Assembly: GCA_029565415.1 (NCBI GenBank)
Contig: JAKQOH010000032.1
Coordinates: forward strand, 1 to 64,000
Length of the DNA stretch: 64,000 bases
Direction of reading: 5' to 3'
Source: Candidatus Rifleibacteriota bacterium
GTDB lineage: Bacteria; Riflebacteria; Ozemobacteria; Ozemobacterales; Ozemobacteraceae
Shown: piece by piece, positions 9,026 through 17,125 of the stretch
How the letters are laid out: every line of letters begins with the position of its first letter
Numbering within the stretch: the first letter of the stretch is position 1
Position numbers and translations under genes: made by a program
The notes under the pieces: generated by a model
The model's input: only the letters and a program-made list of their open reading frames with translations
What the model was told of the DNA's origin: nothing
Databases searched by the model: none

Positions 9026-9054
9026 TTGACAGGCCGGGCGAGGTCTGGTATGGT
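9026..9054 (+). promoter_or_regulatory. Predicted sigma-70 promoter
   Basis: TTGACA (9026-9031), a 17-base spacer and TATGGT (9049-9054), with TGG just before the -10. This is one of the best-matching promoters in the window. It sits 44 bases before the start of the SH3-TPR gene and begins 6 bases after the FAH stop codon. Confidence 0.75.
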
Positions 9055-9097
9055 CTTTCACCATCATTCAGTCGTGATCCGGAAGGAGTTTGGTGCG

Positions 9098-10393
9098 ATG
9101 AAACGATTCATCATCGGCGTTCTCGGAGCCGGTCTGCTGTGCATGCTGCCCGTTGATCTGTCGGCCGCCAGGGCGGGAAAGGTCCGCGGCAGTTATATCA
9201 ACGTCCGCGAGGAGCCGAGCCACTCCTCGAATGTCGTGATGAAGAAGCTTCGCGGCGACTCCTACACCGTCACCTTCGAGGACAAGGGCTGGCTCAAGGT
9301 CGAGTTCTCGGATGGAACCAAGGGCTGGATCTTCAACAGCGTGATCGAGCGTCAGCTCGCAAAGGATGATGAAGCCGAAAAGAAGGCTCCCGCTGCGACG
9401 CCGGAGACCACTCCGACCCCGCCGGCCATCCCTCAGTTCGAACCCGGCCTGAACATGGACCGGTTCAAGGGGAAAACGCCTGAAGATGCAAAAAAGGCCG
9501 ACGAGGCGAAGAAAGCCGACGAAACAAAGAAGGCTGACGAGGCCAAAAAGGCGGATGAGCTGGCGAAGGCCAGCAGCGAATCCAAAGCCGCCGATGAAAA
9601 GAAAAAAGCCGATGAGGCCAAAAAAGCCGACGAGACCAGGAAAGCCGATGCCGACCTGAAAGCCGATGAGGCGAAAAAGGCGGAAGACGCGAAGAAGGCC
9701 GACGAAGCGAAAAAAGCGGAAGAAAAAAAGAAGGCCGACGAGAGAAAAAAGGCCGACGCAAAAAAAAAGGCGGATGATAAAAAGGCCGCCGAAGAGAAGA
9801 AAGCGGATGAGAAGGCTGCCGAAGCCGCTGCTGCCGCCGCGGCAAAACCCCCGGCACCGGCGAAGAAGGAGCTTCCTCCCGCCAAAGCCGTCAGCACCAG
9901 CAAATCCGCATCGGATTATTACCACGAAGCCATCGAGCTGTACGAGAAGAAGCGGTATCAGGAAGCCCTCGATGCCAATCGCGCCGCTCTCGAGCAGGCA
10001 CCGCGCAATGCCGAGATCCTGAACAACATGGGCAACTGCCTGTTCAAGATGGGGAAGATCCAGGATGCGATCTCCAACTGGAAGGAAGCCCTCAAATCCG
10101 CTCCAAAACAGGCCAAGATCTGCAACAACCTCGGGATCGCCTACTACCAGCTCGACGAGAATGATCGCGCGATCGAGTTCTACAAGAAGGCCATCCTGTT
10201 CGAGCCGCAGTTCGCCGACGCCTACTACAACATTGCCTCGGTGTACGGCTTCAAGGGCCAGTTCCGGGATGCCCTCGACAATTACCGCAAGTATCTCGAG
10301 TTCAATCCCGACACGACGATGAAAAAGCTGACCGAAGAGCGCATCGAATACTGTCAGAAGCAGCTCAACACCGTGAAAAAAGACGGGAAGTGA
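9098..10393 (+). CDS. Envelope protein: SH3b domain, Lys/Ala/Asp-rich repeat region, TPR domain
   Basis: 431 residues. Signal peptide (1-~25), then a bacterial SH3 domain (~28-85; GSYINVREEPS, GWLKVEFSDGTKGWIF), typical of cell-wall or envelope binding. Residues ~125-260 are tandem variants of KKADEA, a charged helical spacer probably over 150 angstroms long if it is a single helix. TPR repeats follow (~270-420). The architecture suggests a periplasmic scaffold. The frame is open far upstream, but GGAAGGAG before ATG 9098, the signal peptide and the promoter at 9026-9054 fix the start here. A 17-bp terminator hairpin follows. Confidence 0.85.
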   Translation: MKRFIIGVLGAGLLCMLPVDLSAARAGKVRGSYINVREEPSHSSNVVMKKLRGDSYTVTFEDKGWLKVEFSDGTKGWIFNSVIERQLAKDDEAEKKAPAATPETTPTPPAIPQFEPGLNMDRFKGKTPEDAKKADEAKKADETKKADEAKKADELAKASSESKAADEKKKADEAKKADETRKADADLKADEAKKAEDAKKADEAKKAEEKKKADERKKADAKKKADDKKAAEEKKADEKAAEAAAAAAAKPPAPAKKELPPAKAVSTSKSASDYYHEAIELYEKKRYQEALDANRAALEQAPRNAEILNNMGNCLFKMGKIQDAISNWKEALKSAPKQAKICNNLGIAYYQLDENDRAIEFYKKAILFEPQFADAYYNIASVYGFKGQFRDALDNYRKYLEFNPDTTMKKLTEERIEYCQKQLNTVKKDGK

Positions 10394-10405
10394 CCTGCTC
10401 TCGAA

Positions 10406-10443
10406 ACGAATCGGCCCCGGGTGAAAACCCGGGGCCGATTCGT
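10406..10443. terminator. Bidirectional hairpin between convergent genes
   Basis: A perfect 17-bp stem (10406-10422 with 10427-10443) closes a GAAA tetraloop. It lies between the plus-strand SH3-TPR gene and the minus-strand beta-propeller gene. T-runs are weak on both sides. Confidence 0.75.
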
Positions 10444-10456
10444 ATATGGAGCTATA

Positions 10457-12349
10457 TTATTCTGCGCCTTTTTTGAGACAGAAGATCGATCCCGATTTCG
10501 TGCGCACCAGGATCCCGAACTCCGCGAGAACGATCGACTCCTCGGTCAGCTCACCGCCGACGTGGACGCGCCACTTCTCGTCGAAGCTCTCGCGGTTGAG
10601 ACCGAACACCCAGCCGTCCTGCGTGCCGACATACAGCATCTTCTCGTCGAACACGGGGCCCGCAGCAAACAGATGCTTGGAGAACTCGCGTGCCTTCTCG
10701 AACCGGCCGGTTTCGGCATCGACCTTCCACAGCACGTCCCGATACCCGATGTAGCCGCTGGCGAGATCGACCGCGGCGGGCATCAGCGGCAGTCGGTTTT
10801 CCATCACCATCCGACGCGTCGTGACGCGACCTCCGTCGAGCTGCACCCGGACGTATTCGCCGTTTTCCGAGAGGAAGGCGCACTCGTCCTTCATCACGAC
10901 GGGAGCCGACACCGGATGCCAGTCGGCCCCGCGCGCTTCGTAGATTTTCGTTCCCTTCGCGAGGTCAAACGTGAGCACGGCGCCGGAGATGAAGCCGGCA
11001 TACAGCCGGTCGCCGGAAACGCCGAGCAGCGCGCGCTGGCCTTTTCCCGAGTATTTCGTATCCTTGTGCTGGTATTCCCAGAGCTGTTCGCCGGTATCCG
11101 CCTTGAGGGCGGTGATGCGGGCGTTCTGGCAGGCGAAGACGAGGGTGTTGTTCGCGAAGGCCACATACGGCGATCGCAGGAAATCCTCGGTGAAGTAGCG
11201 GTTGATGCGCTGCGTCGCGTCGATCGACTTGATCCAGAGGAACTGGCCGGTCTTGAGCGAGATGGCGCCCCAGTAGCCGTAATCGAACATCACCAGGACC
11301 AGCCCCGGTGCCACATCTGGCCGGATCAGCATCGGAATGCCGGCATCGGGATTCGCCTCTTCGGGAGGGAGTTCGAGGCCTGGCAGCTTGCCGGGCCAGT
11401 TGCAGGTCCAGCTCGTCGTGAGAAGATCCTTGTCGAAGCAGACGAGTCCCTGCCTGGTCGGAACGAAGGGCTGGTCGGCCTTGATCCAGGCAGGGGCCGG
11501 AATGTATCCCTGTTCCGGTTTCGACCGGATCAGGCTTCCGCCGGAGCCCTTGATCGCTTTCGCGACCGAGGTGTCATAGGTCCAGACGTGCTCGGAGCCA
11601 TACAGCGAGGCGCTCGGGATGCGTGCGAGATACTCCTCGAGCGGCGCATACAGGTCGGTGGATGACCAGAGAACGCGGCTGCCCGCTTCCCCGGCGAATG
11701 CCCCGAACCCGACGTGCAGGCCGAGCATCAGAAGGATGGCGGCGCCATAGCCGAATTTGCGGCCGTCGGCCCACTCGCTGCCGAACAGCACCTCGAAAAA
11801 GTATTTCACGAACAGCGAGAGGAAGAAGTTCAGACAGGTCATCGCGGCGAGGATCAGGGTGATGCCGCCTGACATCAGGATCGGGAAGGGGATGTCCTTC
11901 TTCGACCAGGCTGTTTTCATGATGCCGAGAATTTCGCGCCAGTTGTTCATGAAGGGGGTCCAGAAGTCGCCGAACCAGGCGTAAAAGACGCCCGACACCA
12001 TCATGAAGCCGAACAGCGAGGTGTAGATGATCGAGCGCATCATGAAGTGCATCAGCAGCATCACGACGCCCAGCCCGCCCAGGAAGACATACGACTGGAT
12101 GGTGAAGACCGGGAGGCTCGTGTAGCCGCCCACGAGCTTGCCGAAAAAGAAGCCCTGGAGCAGCACGATGATCGCCAGCGGCATCATCAGAAAGAAGTTC
12201 ACGAATGTGCCGGCGGGTTTGTGTTTCACCGGAGGTTTTGGAGCGGGATTCACGACGGTTTTCACCGGATTCGGATTGACGATCGCCACTTCTTCCATGG
12301 GAAAGCCCCCCTCGATGGTCCATTCAGGATCGACCAGGATGTCATACAA
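10457..12349 (-). CDS. Polytopic membrane protein with a PQQ/WD-like beta-propeller domain
   Basis: 630 residues from the first plausible start. The N-terminal third has five or six hydrophobic helices (~45-225). The rest is built of repeats resembling PQQ-type propeller blades: TALKADTGEQLWEYQH, LWKVDAETGRFEKA, MLYVGTQDGWVFGLNRE. The propeller is probably extracytoplasmic and may bind a ligand or partner protein. No quinoprotein dehydrogenase motif is visible. Two starts compete: ATG 12349 (AGAGG four bases upstream) and ATG 12298 (GAGGGGGG seven bases upstream). It stands alone and faces the GGDEF gene. No family name could be assigned. Confidence 0.75.
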   Translation of the reverse strand: MYDILVDPEWTIEGGFPMEEVAIVNPNPVKTVVNPAPKPPVKHKPAGTFVNFFLMMPLAIIVLLQGFFFGKLVGGYTSLPVFTIQSYVFLGGLGVVMLLMHFMMRSIIYTSLFGFMMVSGVFYAWFGDFWTPFMNNWREILGIMKTAWSKKDIPFPILMSGGITLILAAMTCLNFFLSLFVKYFFEVLFGSEWADGRKFGYGAAILLMLGLHVGFGAFAGEAGSRVLWSSTDLYAPLEEYLARIPSASLYGSEHVWTYDTSVAKAIKGSGGSLIRSKPEQGYIPAPAWIKADQPFVPTRQGLVCFDKDLLTTSWTCNWPGKLPGLELPPEEANPDAGIPMLIRPDVAPGLVLVMFDYGYWGAISLKTGQFLWIKSIDATQRINRYFTEDFLRSPYVAFANNTLVFACQNARITALKADTGEQLWEYQHKDTKYSGKGQRALLGVSGDRLYAGFISGAVLTFDLAKGTKIYEARGADWHPVSAPVVMKDECAFLSENGEYVRVQLDGGRVTTRRMVMENRLPLMPAAVDLASGYIGYRDVLWKVDAETGRFEKAREFSKHLFAAGPVFDEKMLYVGTQDGWVFGLNRESFDEKWRVHVGGELTEESIVLAEFGILVRTKSGSIFCLKKGAE

Positions 12350-12530
12350 CCTCTCTATCGGCAGGTGACACGGTTCTGGTTACGGAAGAGGCCGGCACGA
12401 TTCGAGAATGAACCCGGCCCGCCTCCCGTGCGTCAACATCCGTGGCAGGGCTCCTGAGCTGTGCAACCCCGCTGTCAGTTCCAATGACTCGATGCCAATG
12501 GCCAGGGGTGTCGTGCGGGGGCGAAGAGAT

Positions 12531-12562
12531 TTGACGTTTTTCGGAACATGTCATGGTATACT
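12531..12562 (+). promoter_or_regulatory. Extended -10 promoter for the ATPase-GAF-GGDEF gene
   Basis: TGG-TATACT at 12554-12562 is a clear extended -10. TTGACG at 12531-12536 is 20 bases upstream, longer than the usual 16-18, so the extended -10 may do most of the work. A start codon lies about 70 bases downstream. Confidence 0.5.
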
Positions 12563-12631
12563 GTGGCATCTTGTTGCCGCCACGGACGGGAACCGATCTT
12601 GGAGCGTCCGTGAAATTCAAGGAGGGCGCGC

Positions 12632-14611
12632 GTGCCGTCGATGATCAAACACCTGTTTCTGAAGGTCGCCAACGAGCGGGATTCAGAACTCGAAGCCTGC
12701 GAGTATCTCGAGACGTTCGCGAAGAAGTGCGGATTTCTTCCGGAATCGATCGACGAGATGCGGCTCGCGTTCATCGAGGCGCTGATCAACGCCAAAGAGC
12801 ACGCCCCCAAAGGCCAGCCCGACACGACGCAGGAGATCTACACGGCATTCACGGCCGGGCCGGAAACGCTGACGATCGAGGTGCGCGACTTCGGCTCGGG
12901 GTTCGACCCCGCGACGGTCGAGAAGCCCGACATCAAGAAAAAGCTGAAATCCTCCTACAAGCGCGGCTGGGGTCTCATGCTGATGGAAAAACTGATGGAC
13001 GGCTGCGAGGTCGCCTCGTTCCCGCCTTCGGGCACGCTCATCAAGATGGTGAAGAAGCGGCTCCAGGTCGACCCCCAGGATGTGGGCGACATCGTGCGCG
13101 AACGCAAGCGCATCGAGCGTCTCAAATACATTCTCGGCAGCTTCCTCGACCTGAGCTCCTTCCTCTGCCAGAACCGCGATCTCGAAACCGGTCTTCGCTC
13201 GATGCTGCGCATCATGCTCGGCACCCTGGGCATCTCGCGCGGGGCCATCTTCATTCACGAGCCCGCCAAAGAGCTGATGGTCAGCGGGGTCGACATCAAG
13301 CTGCGCACGCGGGAGCGGCTGCCGAAGTTCAGGATCCCGGCTCAAGCGCTTCAGCAGATGATGCAGCGCGACTCTCTCGAGATCACCGAGCAGCTTCTCG
13401 CCCTGAACCCCGAGATTCCCAACATCTTCTCGAAGGACGAGGTCGCCGGCTGCTACCTGCTCCGCGTCGACAGCGAGGTGCTCGGCATCCTGATGCTCGG
13501 CAACAGCTTCCGCACCGAAGAGAAAGAGTCGTATGACGGCGACATCATGACGACGCTTGCGAGAAATATATCGTCAGCTATCAACACCTTCCGGCTGCTC
13601 GAGCAGCTCAAGGCGACGAACCAGGAACTCGATCAGAACGTCCGGGAACTGGGCGCCGTGCGCGAGGCCAGCCAGACGATCTCCTCCGAGCTCGAGATGG
13701 AGAATCTGCCCTTCACGGTGGAACGCATCTTCGGCAACGTGATGAAGATCGGCAAGTTCTCGCTGTCGGTGCTCGACCCGCACGAGAACCGGTACACGAT
13801 CTGCCAGACGAACCGGCCGCTGCCGCTCGTCCTCGACATGTGGTCGTCCCCGATCTCGCGGTACGTCATCCAGAAGATGGAGCCGTTGTTCGTCCCGGAT
13901 CTCGCCCACGAGAAGCGGTTCCAGTTCTCCCGGGCCTCGACCTATACGTCGAACTCGTTCATCGTGATCCCCATCATCGTCCAGGACGAGGTGCTCGGCC
14001 TGATCAGCATGACCGACCGCACCGACGGCCAGGAGCTGACCGAACGCGACTTCCATCTCGCCCAGCTCCTCAGCGCGCAGCTCGGCATCGCGCTCAAGAA
14101 CGCCAATCTCTACAAGCTCGGCATCTCGGACGGGCTGACGAAATTGTATACGGCACACTATTTCAAGATGCGGCTGTCGCAGGAGATCTCCCGCTCGCGC
14201 CGCGTGAAATCCCCGCTGTCCCTATTGATGCTCGACATGGACAAGTTCGAATCGATCAACGCCGAGTTCGGAGACGAGACGGGGGATGCCGTGCTGTCGC
14301 GCACCGGGGCCCTGATCCGGCGTCAGATCCGGTTCAACGACATCGCCTGCCGCATCGGCGGGGACAAGTTCGCCATCATCCTGTCGGATACCGGCCTCGA
14401 CGGCGCGATGATCGTCGCCGAAAAGCTCCGGACCGCCATTCCCGCGCAGAAGCTGATGCACAAGGCCGTCGAGATCCAGGTCACGGCCAGTATCGGCCTC
14501 GTGTCTTACGACCAGGCGATGAGCCTCGAGCAGTTCGTCGAGGCTGCCGAAAAGCAACTTCAGGACGCCATCGCGAAGGGCGGAAACGTCATCAGCACCC
14601 CGCAGGCCTGA
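12632..14611 (+). CDS. RsbW-like ATPase + GAF + degenerate GGDEF regulatory protein
   Basis: 659 residues, no membrane segment. Residues ~5-145 form an anti-sigma-type HATPase (RsbW/SpoIIAB class): EALINAKEHA (N box), RDFGSGFDP and GWGLMLMEKL. Two GAF-like domains follow (~165-310 and ~345-490). The C-terminus is a GGDEF domain in which the signature is GGDKF (~576-580): the catalytic fourth residue Glu is Lys. The inhibitory I-site RxxD is intact (RFND, 567-570, five residues before the signature). It is therefore probably a c-di-GMP receptor rather than a cyclase. The start is GTG 12632, with AAGGAGGG at optimal distance; ATG 12641 is too far away. Confidence 0.85.
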   Translation: MPSMIKHLFLKVANERDSELEACEYLETFAKKCGFLPESIDEMRLAFIEALINAKEHAPKGQPDTTQEIYTAFTAGPETLTIEVRDFGSGFDPATVEKPDIKKKLKSSYKRGWGLMLMEKLMDGCEVASFPPSGTLIKMVKKRLQVDPQDVGDIVRERKRIERLKYILGSFLDLSSFLCQNRDLETGLRSMLRIMLGTLGISRGAIFIHEPAKELMVSGVDIKLRTRERLPKFRIPAQALQQMMQRDSLEITEQLLALNPEIPNIFSKDEVAGCYLLRVDSEVLGILMLGNSFRTEEKESYDGDIMTTLARNISSAINTFRLLEQLKATNQELDQNVRELGAVREASQTISSELEMENLPFTVERIFGNVMKIGKFSLSVLDPHENRYTICQTNRPLPLVLDMWSSPISRYVIQKMEPLFVPDLAHEKRFQFSRASTYTSNSFIVIPIIVQDEVLGLISMTDRTDGQELTERDFHLAQLLSAQLGIALKNANLYKLGISDGLTKLYTAHYFKMRLSQEISRSRRVKSPLSLLMLDMDKFESINAEFGDETGDAVLSRTGALIRRQIRFNDIACRIGGDKFAIILSDTGLDGAMIVAEKLRTAIPAQKLMHKAVEIQVTASIGLVSYDQAMSLEQFVEAAEKQLQDAIAKGGNVISTPQA

Positions 14612-14627
14612 TTCCGCGTTCGGGGGC

Positions 14628-15992
14628 TCAGAAGCCGCCTGGGAGCGGCACCGTCGCGGTGGCGGGAGGCGGGTAGGTCGGAGGCGTGCCGGGCGGAACC
14701 GGGTTTTCGTGATACTGGAGCATGGCGAGAGGATCGGGGATCCCGGATCCATACTCGGCATCGGCGCCGGTCGGGCCGAGGTCGCGGGAGGTCGCGAGGA
14801 GACAGGGCAACAGCGTTTCGAGATCGGCATCCGGCTTCGACTGGCGGATCTGGGCCCAGAGGCCGGCGAGATGCGCCGCGGCCTGGAGCGTTCCCGAGCC
14901 CTGCTTGAAGGTGTTTCCCGACGCGGGGCCGAGAACGGCGAGGCCGGGTTCCATGTAGTCGGGCTTGTTGACCGGATACCCGTCGACGACGGCCGGACCG
15001 CACCCCGAGAACGAGGCGCGGCTGCGCCACTGGTCGAGCGCCCCGACCGTCACGACGTCGGGCAGTGCAGCCATGCCGGTCACACGGCTGGGGTTGTTGC
15101 CGGCCGGCAGGATCGGCAGGATCCCGGCGGTGCGACATGCGGAAAGGGCGTCACGCACGGCACGGGGGGCGGGGCCCTGGAAATCGACGGCGAACAGAAT
15201 CGCGGCAGGGCGTACCCCGTCGGCAGGTTCGGTCAGCCACTGGATTGCTTCGAGAAGGGCATCGGCATCGATCTTGCCGCGCGGCACGGTGGCGAGCGCG
15301 ATCGACGCTTCCGGAGCGGCGCCGAGGCTCTTCGTCGCGTCGGGCATCCGGCCGGCAAGAATGCCGAGCGGATGCAGCAGCATCAGATCCTCGATGGCAC
15401 GGTCTGAGCGGGCTGGCGGGAGGGATGGGGCACCGAACACGCGCCGGTGAGCGATGCGGCCGGCGATCGCGGTGTGATCGAAGGGGACATCGGGGCCGAC
15501 GACGCCGATCAGGACGCCTTTTCCCGTGAGATTGCGAAGCCGCGCCAGATCCCAGGCGCCGGACATGACGTGGTTCCAGGCCGGCTGGGCTGCGCGGGCG
15601 GAGAGCATTTCATGGGCCACGACCGGCTCGGCGGTGTCGGCGAGGGTTTCGACCTCGACCGAGGGCCATTCGGCAGCGATCTGTGCAACCTCCCCATCCG
15701 AGAGATGGGCGGAGACACCGCGGGCGGCCCAGATCTCGCGGGCTTCGGCATCGAAGGGCTCGACCAGGCGCCGGAGAGCTGCCGAGACCTGGCCCCCCTC
15801 TTCCCGGAGAGCCGCAAGGGCCCGGTCACGTGCGGGAACCCTCGAGACGCGCTCCGAGAGCTGGTTGGAATCGACGGCTTCGCGGGTCGTGAGAAACCGG
15901 AGCGGATCAGCAAAAGCAGGGCCGCCCGAGAGCGACCCTGCCATGGCTGCGATGAGGAAATACGGCAAACGGCTGTGTCTGGAACCTCTCAC
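14628..15992 (-). CDS. Secreted subtilisin-like protein with degenerate catalytic triad
   Basis: 454 residues: signal peptide, ~120-residue N-terminal region, then a peptidase S8 fold. Blocks align without gaps to subtilases, but the triad is broken. The Asp block reads GVVGPDVPFDH with Gly ~166 at the Asp position. The His block is HPLGILAG with His ~207 retained. The oxyanion Asn is kept in PAGNN (~299). The Ser block reads GTLQAAAHLAG with Leu ~369 in place of Ser. It is probably a non-catalytic binding or scaffold protein in the envelope. GTG 15992 has GGAGGG seven bases upstream; ATG 16007 lacks a ribosome site. A Pro-rich tail ends the protein. It lies 56 bases downstream of the secreted protein gene at 16049-16939. 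Confidence 0.8.
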   Translation of the reverse strand: MRGSRHSRLPYFLIAAMAGSLSGGPAFADPLRFLTTREAVDSNQLSERVSRVPARDRALAALREEGGQVSAALRRLVEPFDAEAREIWAARGVSAHLSDGEVAQIAAEWPSVEVETLADTAEPVVAHEMLSARAAQPAWNHVMSGAWDLARLRNLTGKGVLIGVVGPDVPFDHTAIAGRIAHRRVFGAPSLPPARSDRAIEDLMLLHPLGILAGRMPDATKSLGAAPEASIALATVPRGKIDADALLEAIQWLTEPADGVRPAAILFAVDFQGPAPRAVRDALSACRTAGILPILPAGNNPSRVTGMAALPDVVTVGALDQWRSRASFSGCGPAVVDGYPVNKPDYMEPGLAVLGPASGNTFKQGSGTLQAAAHLAGLWAQIRQSKPDADLETLLPCLLATSRDLGPTGADAEYGSGIPDPLAMLQYHENPVPPGTPPTYPPPATATVPLPGGF

Positions 15993-16048
15993 GTGATGTC
16001 CCTCCATTCTCTACAGCTATCGGACAGGGACGGGCCAATCATCCAGAC

Positions 16049-16939
16049 TCAGAGAAGATTTTTCTGCTGAATGCCGGTCACGACTTCTTCGCCGGTCGGT
16101 TCGTTGAGGATCTCGTAGGTCTTGCCGCAGGCTTCCCAGGGGCCGGTGGACCAGCCGGAGGACTTGGCGCGGAGCAGCTCGAACCAGATCTTGTTTACGT
16201 CGAACTTGCGGTTGGTGCGGGTCGTGACGGTCTTGATGACCTGGAAGGAGACCTTGGCGCACAGGATCGGCTGGCCGTTCATGTGCCCTTCGAACTGGTC
16301 ATGCACCTTCAGATCCTTGATGACGCCGCCGGCGGCCATGCCCTTGAGGATGTCGAGCAGGTCGAGGCTGATCGTCAGTTCGGCCTGGAAATTGGTCTGG
16401 ATCGAGTGTTCCTCGGACTGCCAGGTCACGCCCTTGTTCTCGCGCTCGACTTCGCGGCCTTTGCGATACTTGTAGCCGGGCTCGGTGTAGCCGTAGCCGG
16501 GGAAATACTCGCGGAACTGCTCGGGGGTGATCTTCGAGTGGACATCCTGGACGATGTCGGACTTGATCACGCCGAGAACGGCATTGAACGCCATGCGGGC
16601 GGCCGGGTCGAGCGATTTGTAGATCTCGCTCATGACTTCGAGCGACTCGATGCTTTCATCGAACGTGGCCTGGATGAACTTGGCCAGTTCGACGCTCTGC
16701 TTCTTCTGGATCTCGAGCGACTTGTTGTAGGTTTCGAGGTTCGCTTCGGTCGGCTCGTTGACGTAGGCCATGAGCAGATCCGCGGCGAGCCAGTGCTGCC
16801 GGACGAGCTGGAAGCACTTCGTCTGCAGGTCGAAATGCTTGTGTCCCGGGGTGTACCCGTCGAACGCGAACGCGGGCGAAGCCAGGAGGGCGATGACGAG
16901 AACGAACGCCGGCAGGGCAGCCATCAGATACTTGTGCAT
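16049..16939 (-). CDS. Secreted protein of unknown function
   Basis: 296 residues with a signal peptide (HKYLMAALPAFVLVIALL, cleavage after PAFAF). The mature part is hydrophilic and mostly helical in its first half, with aromatic residues and two Cys near the C-terminus. No enzyme motif is recognised. AAGGAG nine bases before ATG 16939 fixes the start and removes an upstream extension of 39 codons. A good promoter lies just upstream. The pseudo-subtilase gene follows, so the two secreted proteins may work together. Confidence 0.8.
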   Translation of the reverse strand: MHKYLMAALPAFVLVIALLASPAFAFDGYTPGHKHFDLQTKCFQLVRQHWLAADLLMAYVNEPTEANLETYNKSLEIQKKQSVELAKFIQATFDESIESLEVMSEIYKSLDPAARMAFNAVLGVIKSDIVQDVHSKITPEQFREYFPGYGYTEPGYKYRKGREVERENKGVTWQSEEHSIQTNFQAELTISLDLLDILKGMAAGGVIKDLKVHDQFEGHMNGQPILCAKVSFQVIKTVTTRTNRKFDVNKIWFELLRAKSSGWSTGPWEACGKTYEILNEPTGEEVVTGIQQKNLL

Positions 16940-16983
16940 GCTCGATACTCCTTGAGAGAACGAATGGGTTGCCGTATAGGTAG

Positions 16984-17012
16984 AATATATCCGGGAATCG
17001 GCATCACGACAA
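16984..17012 (-). promoter_or_regulatory. Predicted promoter of the secreted protein / pseudo-subtilase unit
   Basis: On the minus strand, TTGTCG (17012-17007) is followed by a 17-base spacer and TATATT (16989-16984), 44 bases before ATG 16939. Confidence 0.6.
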
Positions 17013-17125
17013 CGTTTCGGAGAGGTGCAACGCGGGGCGGCCCCGTTCCCGGCCACGGATCAGCTGTTCGGCGGGCGGATCGGGGAAGGTGTTACATGAA
17101 ATATGCAGGTAGGGAGAGGGAGGGG

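Noticed and set aside
8609..9097. Upstream in-frame extension of the SH3-TPR gene
   Set aside because: It overlaps the FAH gene in another frame; the true start is set by the ribosome site, signal peptide and promoter.
9480..9830. DNA tandem repeat or CRISPR-like array in the KKADEA region
   Set aside because: The repeats are imperfect at DNA level and in frame; they encode a protein low-complexity helix.
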